DNA of 61,648 nucleotides from an uncultured Bacteroides sp. (GTDB lineage: Bacteria > Bacteroidota > Bacteroidia > Bacteroidales > UBA932), in NCBI GenBank assembly GCA_900546925.1, contig UREV01000013.1, positions 1 to 61,648 of the forward strand. Reading direction: 5' to 3'. Shown piece after piece: positions 50,969 to 59,224 of this stretch. A model generated the notes under the pieces. That model was not told where the DNA came from. It saw only the letters and a program-made list of their open reading frames with translations, and made no database searches. Position 1 is the stretch's first letter. Each line of letters opens with the position of its first letter. A program made the position numbers and the translations under genes.

Positions 50969-51814
50969 TTATTCTGCTTTAACTTCTTCAGCCTGAGCTA
51001 CTTCAGCCTTTGGAGCCTCTACAGCCTCCTCAGCCTCGCCTTCAGCTTTAGCGCCTTTGCGCGGACGGAGCTTCTTTGTTGCTGGCTTCTCCGCTACTTC
51101 ATTGGCAGCCTCTTTCTCCTTTTCGAGCTTTCTTTCGTCCAATCCCTCCTGGATGGCAACGCAAAGTGCATTGGTGATGTACTCAATAGACTTTGTGGCA
51201 TCATCATTAGCCGGAATCACATAATCAATAGGGGTAGGATCGCAACATGTATCAACCATAGCGATTACCGGAATGTTAAGACGGTTAGCCTCCTTAACGG
51301 CGTTAGCCTCCTTCTGTATGTCCACTACGAAAAGTGCTGATGGGAGACGGCTCATATCCTTGATAGAACCGAGGTTCTTCTCAAGTTTAGCCCTCTGGCG
51401 GTCGATCTGAAGACGCTCACGCTTAGCGAGCTTATCATAAGTACCATCTTCTTTCATCTTGTCGATGGTATTCATCTTTTTGATTGCCTTACGGATGGTA
51501 GGGAAGTTTGTGAGCATTCCACCTGGCCATCTTTCGGTAACATAAGGCATGTTAACAGAAGCAGCTTTCTCTGCGATAATGTCTTTAGCCTGTTTCTTTG
51601 TAGCAACGAAGAGAATCTTGCGGCCTGAGCGTGCAAGCTCTTTCATTACTTCTGCTGCCTCGTCTATCTTGACGATACTCTTGTGCAGGTCGATGATGTG
51701 AATCCCGTTCCTTTCGATGAAGATATAAGGAGCCATTTTAGGATTCCATTTCCTCGCGAGATGTCCGAAGTGTGCACCTGCTTCGAGTAATTCTTGGAAA
51801 TTTGTTCTTGGCAT
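50969..51814 (-). CDS. rpsB: 30S ribosomal protein S2
   Basis: A small-subunit protein of 281 residues. MPRTNFQELLEAGAHFGHLARKW is split here by its key parts, EAGAHFGH and ITERWPGGMLTN-type TERWPGGMLTN, then VVDIQKEANAVKEA. The C-terminus has an acidic Ala/Glu-rich extension after about residue 235. The ATG at 51814 is the conserved start; a longer frame to 51973 is rejected. Confidence 0.95.
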   Translation of the reverse strand: MPRTNFQELLEAGAHFGHLARKWNPKMAPYIFIERNGIHIIDLHKSIVKIDEAAEVMKELARSGRKILFVATKKQAKDIIAEKAASVNMPYVTERWPGGMLTNFPTIRKAIKKMNTIDKMKEDGTYDKLAKRERLQIDRQRAKLEKNLGSIKDMSRLPSALFVVDIQKEANAVKEANRLNIPVIAMVDTCCDPTPIDYVIPANDDATKSIEYITNALCVAIQEGLDERKLEKEKEAANEVAEKPATKKLRPRKGAKAEGEAEEAVEAPKAEVAQAEEVKAE

Positions 51815-52035
51815 TTCTTTAAGTGATGTTTCTTTGTTACACTTTCCCTTCAAGCTGTAGCCATAGCCTGTCGGGCTCTTTTCATCAATCCTGAAGCAGC
51901 GGCCACCCATGACCGGTCTTCTGGATTTTCCGCAGTCTCGGCAATCTTCAAGCAGCTTGTGCGGAATTCGCATCCCACCCCAGATCCGAAGATTTCTTTA
52001 CCGGACTGTGCATGTAAATCAATTCGTCTGTAAGA
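51815..52035 (-). promoter_or_regulatory. Long spacer and possible leader between rpsI and rpsB
   Basis: 221 bp without a gene inside an otherwise tight ribosomal operon. On the minus strand it contains several short stems, such as AGCC-CGACA-GGCT close to rpsB. No TAnnTTTG box was found. It may hold an S2-binding regulatory structure; this is inference. Confidence 0.35.
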
Positions 52036-52428
52036 TTAACGCTTACTGAACTGGAAGCGGCGACGTGCACCAGGCTGACCAGGTTTCTTCCTCTCGACTT
52101 CTCTTGCGTCGCGGGTGAGGAATCCTTCGGCCTTGAGTGCTGAGCGGTAAGCCTCTGTGTCCACTTCGCAAAGTGCACGAGAGATACCAAGTCTCAGAGC
52201 TTCTGCCTGACCTTTGATTCCGCCACCTGTAAGGTTAGCCTTTACGTCAAACTGGCCTGCCGTACCGGTAACCTCGAAAGGCTGATTCACAATGTACTGG
52301 AGAGACTCGTCAGGGAAGTACTCCTTGAGCTCTCTACCGTTGATGGTAACATTGCCTGAACCGGCAGCGACATAAACACGAGCCACAGCTGATTTACGTC
52401 TTCCAAGGGCGTTTACTGTTTTTTCCAT
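52036..52428 (-). CDS. rpsI: 30S ribosomal protein S9
   Basis: 130 residues. NALGRRKSAVARVY starts the protein and the basic C-terminus ends GARRRFQFSKR, as in all S9 proteins. Starts 9 bp after rplM. Confidence 0.97.
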   Translation of the reverse strand: MEKTVNALGRRKSAVARVYVAAGSGNVTINGRELKEYFPDESLQYIVNQPFEVTGTAGQFDVKANLTGGGIKGQAEALRLGISRALCEVDTEAYRSALKAEGFLTRDAREVERKKPGQPGARRRFQFSKR

Positions 52429-52437
52429 TTGCTCTGT

Positions 52438-52890
52438 TTAAATTTCGTTCAACTTAATTTCCTTTGGTTGCTGTGCCTGATGAGGATGCTCAGGACCTGC
52501 ATAGATAAACAGGTTGTTGATGAGCTTGTCACCAAGACGTGTCTTAGGAAGCATGCCTTTAACAGCTTTCCTAATCAGCTCAGTAGGTCTGTTCTGAAGG
52601 ATGTCCTTTGGCGTGGTAAAACGCTGTCCACCAGGGAATCCGGTGTAACGGGTGTAAACCTTGTCAGTCATCTTGTTGCCTTTGAGGGCCACCTTCTCGC
52701 AGTTGATTACGATAACATTGTCACCGCAGTCAACGTTAGGTGTGAAGCCTGGTTTGTTCTTGCCTCTGAGGACGAGAGCAACGCGGGCAGCAAGACGGCC
52801 AAGTGCCAGATCGGTAGCATCAATGACGACCCACTCTTTCTTTACAGTTGCCTTGTTAAGGTAAACTGATTTGTAACTTTGTGTCTCCAC
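52438..52890 (-). CDS. rplM: 50S ribosomal protein L13
   Basis: 150 residues with WVVIDATDLALGRLA, RGKNKPGFTPNVDCGD and YRYTGFPGG-type TRYTGFPGG. First gene of the ribosomal operon; the initiator is preceded by a TACCTTTG promoter box at 52951-52958. Confidence 0.97.
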   Translation of the reverse strand: METQSYKSVYLNKATVKKEWVVIDATDLALGRLAARVALVLRGKNKPGFTPNVDCGDNVIVINCEKVALKGNKMTDKVYTRYTGFPGGQRFTTPKDILQNRPTELIRKAVKGMLPKTRLGDKLINNLFIYAGPEHPHQAQQPKEIKLNEI

Positions 52891-52922
52891 TGTCTTGATC
52901 TTTAATTGGTTAATAATAAAAA

Positions 52923-52953
52923 TTGCGATCCCTACACATTATAGGGGTCGCAA
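52923..52953 (-). terminator. Hairpin at the pfkA-rplM junction
   Basis: TTGCGATCCCTA (52923-52934) and TAGGGGTCGCAA (52942-52953) form a 12-bp stem with one wobble. On the minus strand a T-rich tract follows. It would end pfkA transcripts, but it overlaps the rplM promoter box and would also be at the extreme 5' end of the rplM mRNA. Confidence 0.65.
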
Positions 52954-52958
52954 AGGTA
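52951..52958 (-). promoter_or_regulatory. -7 box of the rplM operon
   Basis: CAAAGGTA on the plus strand is TACCTTTG on the minus strand, 60 bp before the rplM start. Confidence 0.55.
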
Positions 52959-52985
52959 GTAATATTTTTTCAAATAGCAAAATCT

Positions 52986-53969
52986 TTATATCGACAACAT
53001 CGCGAGCACGTTAATGAGCTCTTTGTCGATAGGCTTGTCTTTCTTTATGGCCCTGTCTATAGGAACATATACTATCTGGTCATTGCTTATGCCGACCATG
53101 ACATTTCGCTGTCCCTCTTTCAATGCTTCGATACTTGCGCACCCCAGTCGGCTTGCCAGTATTCTGTCGAATGCGCTAGGTGTTCCGCCCCTCTGGAGAT
53201 GTCCGAGAATAGTCACACGTACATCATATTCAGGGTATTCCTTACGCACACGGTCTGCATAGTACATCGCTCCTCCGTCTTTCTTGCTCTCAGAAACGAT
53301 GACGATACTGCTGTTCTTGCTCTTTCTGAATCCTCTGCTGATGAACTGTCCGAGCTGGTCCACATCTGTCTGGTCTTCAGGGATGATGGCTGCTTCCGCT
53401 CCTGATGCGATGGCGCTGTTCTGTGCGAGGAATCCCGCATCGCGACCCATTACCTCCACGAAGAAGATTCGGTCGTGGGAAGTCGCCGTGTCTCTGATTT
53501 TGTCCACGCATTCCACGATTGTGTTCAATGCCGTGTCGTATCCTATGGTGGAATCAGTGCCATAAAGGTCATTGTCGATGGTGCCCGGCAGACCGATTAC
53601 AGGGAAATCGAATTCTCTGGCGAGATCCTGTGCTCCTGCCAATGACCCGTTACCGCCGATGACGATGAGTGCGTCGATGTTGAACTTCATCAGATTGTCA
53701 TATGCTTTCTTTCTTCCTTCAGGAGTCATGAATTCCTGGCTTCTGGCTGTTTTCAGGATGGTACCGCCTCTCTGGATAGTGTTGCTGACGCTTTCTGTAG
53801 TGAACTCTTTGAGTTCTCCATGGATAAGTCCCTCATATCCTCTGTACACACCATAAACTTTAAGTCCGTTGAAGATGGCGCTTCTGGTCACTGCCCTGAT
53901 ACAGGCATTCATTCCCGGCGCATCACCTCCTGAAGTCAGGACTGCTATAGTTTTCAAATCTTTTCCCAT
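52986..53969 (-). CDS. pfkA: 6-phosphofructokinase
   Basis: ATP-dependent phosphorylation of fructose 6-phosphate in glycolysis. SGGDAPGMNA near residue 13 (the ATP-type Gly), GGNGSLAGA, the catalytic PGTIDNDLYGTD, MGRDAGF and GHLQRGG. 327 residues. Monocistronic, ended by the hairpin at 52923. Confidence 0.95.
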   Translation of the reverse strand: MGKDLKTIAVLTSGGDAPGMNACIRAVTRSAIFNGLKVYGVYRGYEGLIHGELKEFTTESVSNTIQRGGTILKTARSQEFMTPEGRKKAYDNLMKFNIDALIVIGGNGSLAGAQDLAREFDFPVIGLPGTIDNDLYGTDSTIGYDTALNTIVECVDKIRDTATSHDRIFFVEVMGRDAGFLAQNSAIASGAEAAIIPEDQTDVDQLGQFISRGFRKSKNSSIVIVSESKKDGGAMYYADRVRKEYPEYDVRVTILGHLQRGGTPSAFDRILASRLGCASIEALKEGQRNVMVGISNDQIVYVPIDRAIKKDKPIDKELINVLAMLSI

Positions 53970-54033
53970 AACAATAATCGGTTTTCAGATAATATACAAA
54001 TAAGAATCTGCCGCAAAATTCAAGCCGTTTTTG

Positions 54034-54041
54034 TAATTTTG
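54034..54041 (+). promoter_or_regulatory. -7 box of the dus gene
   Basis: TAATTTTG matches TAnnTTTG, 26 bp before the ATG at 54068. Confidence 0.55.
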
Positions 54042-54067
54042 CGAGTATTTAAACAAAAATTTATTCA

Positions 54068-55102
54068 ATGAGGATAGGAAATGTAGATCTTGGTGACAAA
54101 CCGGTGCTTTTGGCTCCTATGGAAGATGTTACCGACGCGTCCTTCAGAGTCGTGTGTAAAAAGTTCGGCGCGGATATGGTATATACTGAATTCATACCGT
54201 CTGACGGCCTGATCCGTGATGCTGCCAAGGCTATCGCCAAAATGAAAACATCCGACGAGGAGGCTCCGATTGCTATCCAGATTTATGGCAATGATCCTGT
54301 GGCCATGGTGGAGGCTGCCAAGATGGCGGACCATGCGGAGGAAATTGCCGGGGGACACGGTTGTGATATCATTGACATAAACTTCGGGTGTCCGGTGAAT
54401 AAAATCGCCGGCAGGGGTGCGGGCTCCGGCATGATGCGCGAACCCGACAAAATGGTGATGATCACTGAGCAGATAGTGAAGGCGGTGCGCAAGCCGGTGA
54501 CGGTGAAGACCAGGCTCGGCTGGGACGAAAACTCGAAAATCATCGTCGGACTGGCCGAACGGTTGCAAGATACCGGTATACAGGCATTGACCATACACGG
54601 CAGAACCCGTTGCCAGATGTATAAGGGCGAGGCGGACTGGACTCTTATCGGCGAAGTGAAGAATAATCCGAGAATGCATATACCTATTATAGGTAACGGC
54701 GATATAAATTCTGCGCGCAAGGCGAAGGAGGCTTTCGACCGTTTCGGCGTGGACGGAATCATGGTCGGAAGGGCGTCTTTCGGTCATCCTTGGATTTTCC
54801 GTGAAATCAAGTATTATCTGGAAACTGGAGAAGAATTGCCTCCGATGAGTGTGCGTGACAGGGTAGCGCTCGCCAAATGGCATCTGTCGCTCTCGGTCGG
54901 GCTGAAGGGTCCTGTGACGGGCGTCCTGGAAATGAGACGTCATCTGTCATGCTATTTCAAAGGTCTGCCTGATTTCAAGGAAACCCGTGTGCGCCTGGTT
55001 ACGGAGCCTTCTGCGGTGGAATTGGATAAGTTGCTGGACTTCGTCGGGGAGAAGTGGGGTGACTGTGAGTTGGCAGGCAGTGCAAGTGTCTATGGTCTAT
55101 AA
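54068..55102 (+). CDS. dusB: tRNA-dihydrouridine synthase
   Basis: FMN-dependent reduction of uridine in tRNA D-loops. LLAPMEDVTD near the start binds FMN; the catalytic Cys108 is in NFGCPVNKIAGRGAG; TRLGW and IHGRTRCQMYKG follow. 344 residues, DusB-like. Its stop codon lies in the TCTATAA duplicated by MITE copy 3. Confidence 0.93.
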   Translation: MRIGNVDLGDKPVLLAPMEDVTDASFRVVCKKFGADMVYTEFIPSDGLIRDAAKAIAKMKTSDEEAPIAIQIYGNDPVAMVEAAKMADHAEEIAGGHGCDIIDINFGCPVNKIAGRGAGSGMMREPDKMVMITEQIVKAVRKPVTVKTRLGWDENSKIIVGLAERLQDTGIQALTIHGRTRCQMYKGEADWTLIGEVKNNPRMHIPIIGNGDINSARKAKEAFDRFGVDGIMVGRASFGHPWIFREIKYYLETGEELPPMSVRDRVALAKWHLSLSVGLKGPVTGVLEMRRHLSCYFKGLPDFKETRVRLVTEPSAVELDKLLDFVGEKWGDCELAGSASVYGL

Positions 55103-55303
55103 CTCAAGTTTCGCAAGTTGTCAAACTTGCTGAGCGCAAGCGCTTATTTGAGGGTTATCGCTCGTTCTGAGGCTATAAGCCCCACGCACTTTTTGCTCGC
55201 ACGTTACCCTCACCCTAAATCCCTCCCCTCGGGGAAGGGACTTACTTTCGCTCTTTCGGGCTTTAAAAGCGGTGTTTCGCGCGTGCGAAACTTGAGTCTA
55301 TAA
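55096..55303 (-). mobile_element. MITE-like element, copy 3, with target duplication
   Basis: The element spans 55103-55296 (194 bp) between CTCAAGTTTCGCA on the left and TGCGAAACTTGAG on the right, a 13-bp inverted repeat. TCTATAA at 55096-55102 and 55297-55303 is a perfect 7-bp direct duplication. The interior is the reverse complement of copy 1. No gene inside, so it would need a transposase in trans. It landed on the stop codon of the dus gene. Confidence 0.85.
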
Positions 55304-55346
55304 TAACAATATGTAAAATAAATTTTCATGTTCTGGTGACTTTAGT

Positions 55347-55354
55347 TATCTTTG
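55347..55354 (+). promoter_or_regulatory. -7 box of lpxK with a near-zero leader
   Basis: TATCTTTG matches TAnnTTTG and ends 6 bp before the lpxK ATG at 55361. Confidence 0.6.
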
Positions 55355-55360
55355 TACGCT

Positions 55361-56509
55361 ATGCTTGAGAGAATAATATTGTCTCCATACTATCTTACGT
55401 TGAAGATTCGTCACGCTTTGTATGATAAAGGCGTGTTCAAGGTGCATACTTGTGATGTGCCGACGATTTGCGTAGGTAATATCGCGGCAGGCGGCACGGG
55501 CAAGACCCCGCACACAGAAATGATTCTGCGCGAGTTGCTTGCCAGCGAAGAATGGCACGACAAGAATATCGCTGTACTCTCCCGTGGCCACAAGCGCCGC
55601 AGCAGCGGTTTCCAGCAGGTTCTTGTCAATGATTCTGCGTCGTTTGCTGGAGACGAGCCTCTTCAGATCAAGCGTAAGTTTCCTCAAGTTACCGTGGCTG
55701 TGGACAGAACGAGGGTGGAGGGATGTGATTTTCTTTTGCATCCTGAAAAGTTGCAGACATCGTCCAATGCGCGTAAATGCGAGAATAAAGATATTCAGAA
55801 ACAGGATCTTATCGTCTTGGATGATGCTTTCCAGTATCGTTCTCTGGAGGCTTTGTTCAATATTGTTCTCGTGGATTACAACAGGCCGCCTGCGAAGGAT
55901 AATCTTCTTCCGTTCGGCAGGTTGCGTGATCTTCCTGAGAGACTGTATCATGCCAATGTCATTATAGTGACGAAGTGTCCTTCTTATCTTGAGAATTGGG
56001 ATAAGATAGAGATGGCCAAGATGCTGGGAATCAGTAATTATGATGTGAATACTTGCAAGGGTATCGCTGCGGGTGGCAAGAGCATGACGGTTCTTTTCAC
56101 GGCGATCAAGTATTGTCCTCTTGAGCCGGTTTTCGAGGATGATGACAAGCGTTATGTTTATTCTCATAATCTGATTCTTGTTTCCGGTATCGCTTCTGAT
56201 TTGGCGTTGAAGAGATATCTTAGTGATTCTTACAGCATAGTCAAGCGCTTCAAGTTCAACGATCACCATAAGTATAGACGTATGGATATCAGGCGTATAG
56301 TGAAGGCGACCCGCAAGTGGCCGACTGCTCTTATCGCTACTACTGAGAAGGATAGCCAACGTCTTAGGGATTATCGCAAGATGCCTGAAACTCTCAGGCA
56401 CAGAATGTTCCAGGCTCCTATCGAGGTGGAATTCCTTTCCGAAAAAGAAAAAGAGGTCTTTAGAACCGAGCTTCTCGGTGCGTTGCGGAGTTTTCATCCT
56501 GCGCATTAG
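55361..56509 (+). CDS. lpxK: Tetraacyldisaccharide 4'-kinase
   Basis: Phosphorylates the lipid A disaccharide at the inner membrane. The P-loop VGNIAAGGTGKTP, the DDAFQYRSL motif and LVDYNRPPAKDNLLPFGRLR are diagnostic. 382 residues from the ATG at 55361. No other lpx genes are adjacent. The downstream 400 bp are repetitive and non-coding. Confidence 0.93.
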   Translation: MLERIILSPYYLTLKIRHALYDKGVFKVHTCDVPTICVGNIAAGGTGKTPHTEMILRELLASEEWHDKNIAVLSRGHKRRSSGFQQVLVNDSASFAGDEPLQIKRKFPQVTVAVDRTRVEGCDFLLHPEKLQTSSNARKCENKDIQKQDLIVLDDAFQYRSLEALFNIVLVDYNRPPAKDNLLPFGRLRDLPERLYHANVIIVTKCPSYLENWDKIEMAKMLGISNYDVNTCKGIAAGGKSMTVLFTAIKYCPLEPVFEDDDKRYVYSHNLILVSGIASDLALKRYLSDSYSIVKRFKFNDHHKYRRMDIRRIVKATRKWPTALIATTEKDSQRLRDYRKMPETLRHRMFQAPIEVEFLSEKEKEVFRTELLGALRSFHPAH

Positions 56510-56514
56510 TTTCT

Positions 56515-56930
56515 GGCGTGGTTGCCGGCGTCGGTCGGCGCCCGTTCGCTCAGGTGCTGCGCAATTCGCTCTCTGGGCATCCGCCGCCGACCGGCTGAGT
56601 CACGACGATTGTTACGGAGTCTTACTTCTGGTCATACACGGTTGTTTTGGATCTTCTCGTCGTCTGCGAAGTTGCCGGCGTCGGTCGGAGGCGGGACTCA
56701 GGCGCGAATTGCGCAGCACCTGAGCGCAGGAGTTCCGACCTCCGGCCGTCCATGTTACATCTTAGCGTTCTTCATAAAAGAAGAACGTTCCGCGATTCAC
56801 ATCGCAGAACGTCCACAATTCTAACCTAAAACTTAACCTATGAAAAAACTATTCGCTCGAAATAGTTGCAATTCCTGTGCCAAGCAGACACTGAATTGTA
56901 ATTATTTTGTCAAATTTCGCGCTTTATTAT
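56515..56930. repeat. Repeat-rich gene-free region after lpxK
   Basis: GTTGCCGGCGTCGGTCGG is directly repeated (56521 and 56671). The 23-bp arms 56547-56569 and 56704-56726 are a perfect inverted repeat that also resembles 6903-6925. Two further hairpins lie at 56766-56787 (CGTTCTTC/GAAGAACG) and 56786-56811. An open frame from 56840 is antisense to the isomerase gene and was rejected. Confidence 0.7.
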
Positions 56931-56932
56931 TC

Positions 56933-57670
56933 CTATTTCACTTCTGTGCTATCCGCAGCAGCGGCAGGAGCCGGCTTCGAAGCTTCATCCAAAGTGATGG
57001 ACAGAATCTTCACATCGGACACCGGTCTATCCCTTCTGTCGGTATCCACTTTCGCGATAGCATCGATAACATCGAAACCCTCTACCGTCTGCCCGAATAC
57101 TGTATATTCTCCATCGAGCTGAGCGCAAGTGTTCTCATCCTGAACGATATAGAACTGAGAACCAGATGATTCCTTGGCCGGGTTCGCAGCATCACCACGT
57201 CTTGCAGCAGCGAGGGCACCCTTTGCATGCTTGTATTCAGGAACGAACTCAGCAGGAATCGTATATCCGGGACCGCCCTGTCCATATTTCTCCACGAGAG
57301 TGCTGTCCTTGGTATTAGGGTCTCCGCCCTGAATCATGAATCCGTCGATTACGCGGTGGAAAAGCAAGCCGTCGTAGAAACCTGACAATGCCAGTTTCTC
57401 GAAATTGGCACGATGCTTAGGAGTCTTGCTGTAGAGTTTAACTTTGATGGTACCGAAATTTGTGACGATATCGAAAATCGGTTCGTCCGGGAGCTGGCTG
57501 ATAAGTGTCTCAGCTTCTTTCTGTTTCTGAATCATTTCTACCTGTTTTAAAGAATCTTGTTTAGCTTTTTCAGCAGCCTCAGCCGCCTCTTTTTTCTTCT
57601 GGTTGCCGCAACCTGCCACTATTCCCAAGATAGCAGCGCAGCAGATGGATCTGAATAAAATACTTTTCAT
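56933..57670 (-). CDS. Lipoprotein cyclophilin-type peptidyl-prolyl isomerase
   Basis: Catalyses proline cis-trans isomerisation in the periplasm. Lipoprotein signal MKSILFRSICCAAILGIVAGC, split here at its lipobox IVAGC; an Ala/Glu/Lys-rich linker follows; then the cyclophilin fold with FHRVIDGFMIQGGDP, SQFYIVQ and VFGQTVEGFDV. 245 residues. Promoter box at 57687-57694, 16 bp upstream. Confidence 0.93.
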   Translation of the reverse strand: MKSILFRSICCAAILGIVAGCGNQKKKEAAEAAEKAKQDSLKQVEMIQKQKEAETLISQLPDEPIFDIVTNFGTIKVKLYSKTPKHRANFEKLALSGFYDGLLFHRVIDGFMIQGGDPNTKDSTLVEKYGQGGPGYTIPAEFVPEYKHAKGALAAARRGDAANPAKESSGSQFYIVQDENTCAQLDGEYTVFGQTVEGFDVIDAIAKVDTDRRDRPVSDVKILSITLDEASKPAPAAAADSTEVK

Positions 57671-57686
57671 GATATGTTTGTTTGTC

Positions 57687-57704
57687 CAAAATTAACTAAT
57701 TTTG
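57687..57704. promoter_or_regulatory. Back-to-back divergent -7 boxes
   Basis: CAAAATTA (57687-57694, minus-strand TAATTTTG) and TAATTTTG (57697-57704, plus strand) are separated by AC, forming an 18-bp near-palindrome. The minus box serves the isomerase; the plus box lies 8 bp before the flippase ATG. Confidence 0.65.
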
Positions 57705-57712
57705 CTCATATT

Positions 57713-59224
57713 ATGGCAAATCCTTTGAAACAACTTGCTGGTGAAACCGCGGTATACGGCCTCAGCACTATCCTGGCGAGGATAATTAACTTCCTTTTTG
57801 TCCCGTTCTACACGAGAATGCTCACAACATCCAGTTACGGCGTAGTAACTGAATTCATGGCATATATCGCTGTTTTTCAGGTTGTTCTCGTACTCGGTCT
57901 GGAAACCGGATGCTTCCGCTTCGCGAACAAAGAAGGAGTAAACCCACGCGCTGTCTATTCCAATGCCCTTGCGACAGTCTTCGGCACCTGTTTCACATTT
58001 CTGGCCTTCATGATTCTCTTCTCCGACCAGATCGCCTCAGCATTGGGCTACCAAGGATTCGGGAACTGCATCATATATATAGGTGGAATTCTCGCATTGG
58101 ACAGCACCACCGCCATCCTCTTCGCAAAACTCAGACAAGAGCACAAAGCTTTCAAATTCGCCATAATCAAGACAGTGAAAATCCTTACGGAGACCGCCGC
58201 CAACATGGTGCTCTTCTTCTGGTATCCTGCTCATGTTGACAGCTTTATGAGCCGCTTCGTCTCCCCGACACCGGATTTTACCTACGTTATTTTCGCTATA
58301 CTCGTCAGCAGCGTCGTCTGCGCCCTGATGTTCCTGCCGGACCTCCTCCGCTTCTCCTTCGAGTTCGACCGCCGGCTCCTCAAACAGATGCTCGCCTATT
58401 CCATCCCGCTGATGGTCGCGGCTCTGCCGGGTATTGTCAATGACTTTTTGGACAGGATTCTGTTCCGTTATTTCGATACGAATGCCGAGGTATGGCGCTC
58501 AAGCTTAGGAATCTTTCAGGCAGCTGTAAAACTTTCCGTAATCATGAACCTCTTCATCCAGATGTTCAGATTCGCCGCCGAACCATTCTTCTTCCAGAGG
58601 GCGCAGAACAAGGGTTCCAAACAGCTCTATGCCATCGTAATGGAGTATTTTACAGCATTTTGCGGTCTCATCCTTCTAGGTGTATTCTTGTATTTGGATA
58701 TTTTCGCATTGGTCATCGGAAAAGATTTCCGCGCGGGAATGGGCGTGGTCCCGATCATGCTGCTCTCGTATATGCTCCTCGGCATGCTGTTCAATGTCTC
58801 CATGTGGTATAAACTTTCCGGAAAGACCAATATGGCCATCTGGATAACCCTTGCAGGACTGGCAGTTACAGTCGTGGTGAACGTCGTCTTCATGCCACGG
58901 TTCTCGTTCTGGGCTGCGGCCTTCGGCCATCTTGCCAGTTACCTCGTCATGTTCGTCATAAGCGCTGTACTCGGCAACAAATACTATCCCATCCCATACA
59001 GCTGGAAGCGCATTTTCTCCCTGTTCGGAGCCATACTTATAATATGTTTAGTGTCAATGTCTATAGACGCTTTCCTCTTCCCGGGAGTAGGCATCGGCAC
59101 CTCTTCATCTAGTAAAGAAATTTATAAACTGCTGATTCACACCGTGCTTATAGTATTCTATATGGGTTCATGCCTGCTTATCCTCAAAGGAAGATACCGT
59201 CAGGCATTGGCCGCAGGAGAATAA
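57713..59224 (+). CDS. Polysaccharide flippase (Wzx/MATE-like)
   Basis: A 503-residue protein with about 14 membrane helices. The start MANPLKQLAGETAVYGLSTI, then FLFVPFYTRML, is typical of oligosaccharide flippases in the Polysacc_synt family. It exports lipid-linked sugars for surface polysaccharide or lipid-linked precursors. No glycosyltransferases are beside it, so the substrate is open. The ATG at 57713 is used because earlier codons overlap the promoter. Confidence 0.88.
   Translation: MANPLKQLAGETAVYGLSTILARIINFLFVPFYTRMLTTSSYGVVTEFMAYIAVFQVVLVLGLETGCFRFANKEGVNPRAVYSNALATVFGTCFTFLAFMILFSDQIASALGYQGFGNCIIYIGGILALDSTTAILFAKLRQEHKAFKFAIIKTVKILTETAANMVLFFWYPAHVDSFMSRFVSPTPDFTYVIFAILVSSVVCALMFLPDLLRFSFEFDRRLLKQMLAYSIPLMVAALPGIVNDFLDRILFRYFDTNAEVWRSSLGIFQAAVKLSVIMNLFIQMFRFAAEPFFFQRAQNKGSKQLYAIVMEYFTAFCGLILLGVFLYLDIFALVIGKDFRAGMGVVPIMLLSYMLLGMLFNVSMWYKLSGKTNMAIWITLAGLAVTVVVNVVFMPRFSFWAAAFGHLASYLVMFVISAVLGNKYYPIPYSWKRIFSLFGAILIICLVSMSIDAFLFPGVGIGTSSSSKEIYKLLIHTVLIVFYMGSCLLILKGRYRQALAAGE

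Noticed and set aside
51815..51973. N-terminal extension of S2 (codons from 51973)
   Set aside because: S2 proteins begin at MPRTNFQEL; the extension is Cys/Arg-rich and not conserved in the family as I know it.
56840..57169. A 109-codon plus-strand frame starting MKKLFARNSCN
   Set aside because: Mostly antisense to the isomerase gene; it lacks a plausible protein beyond its first residues.
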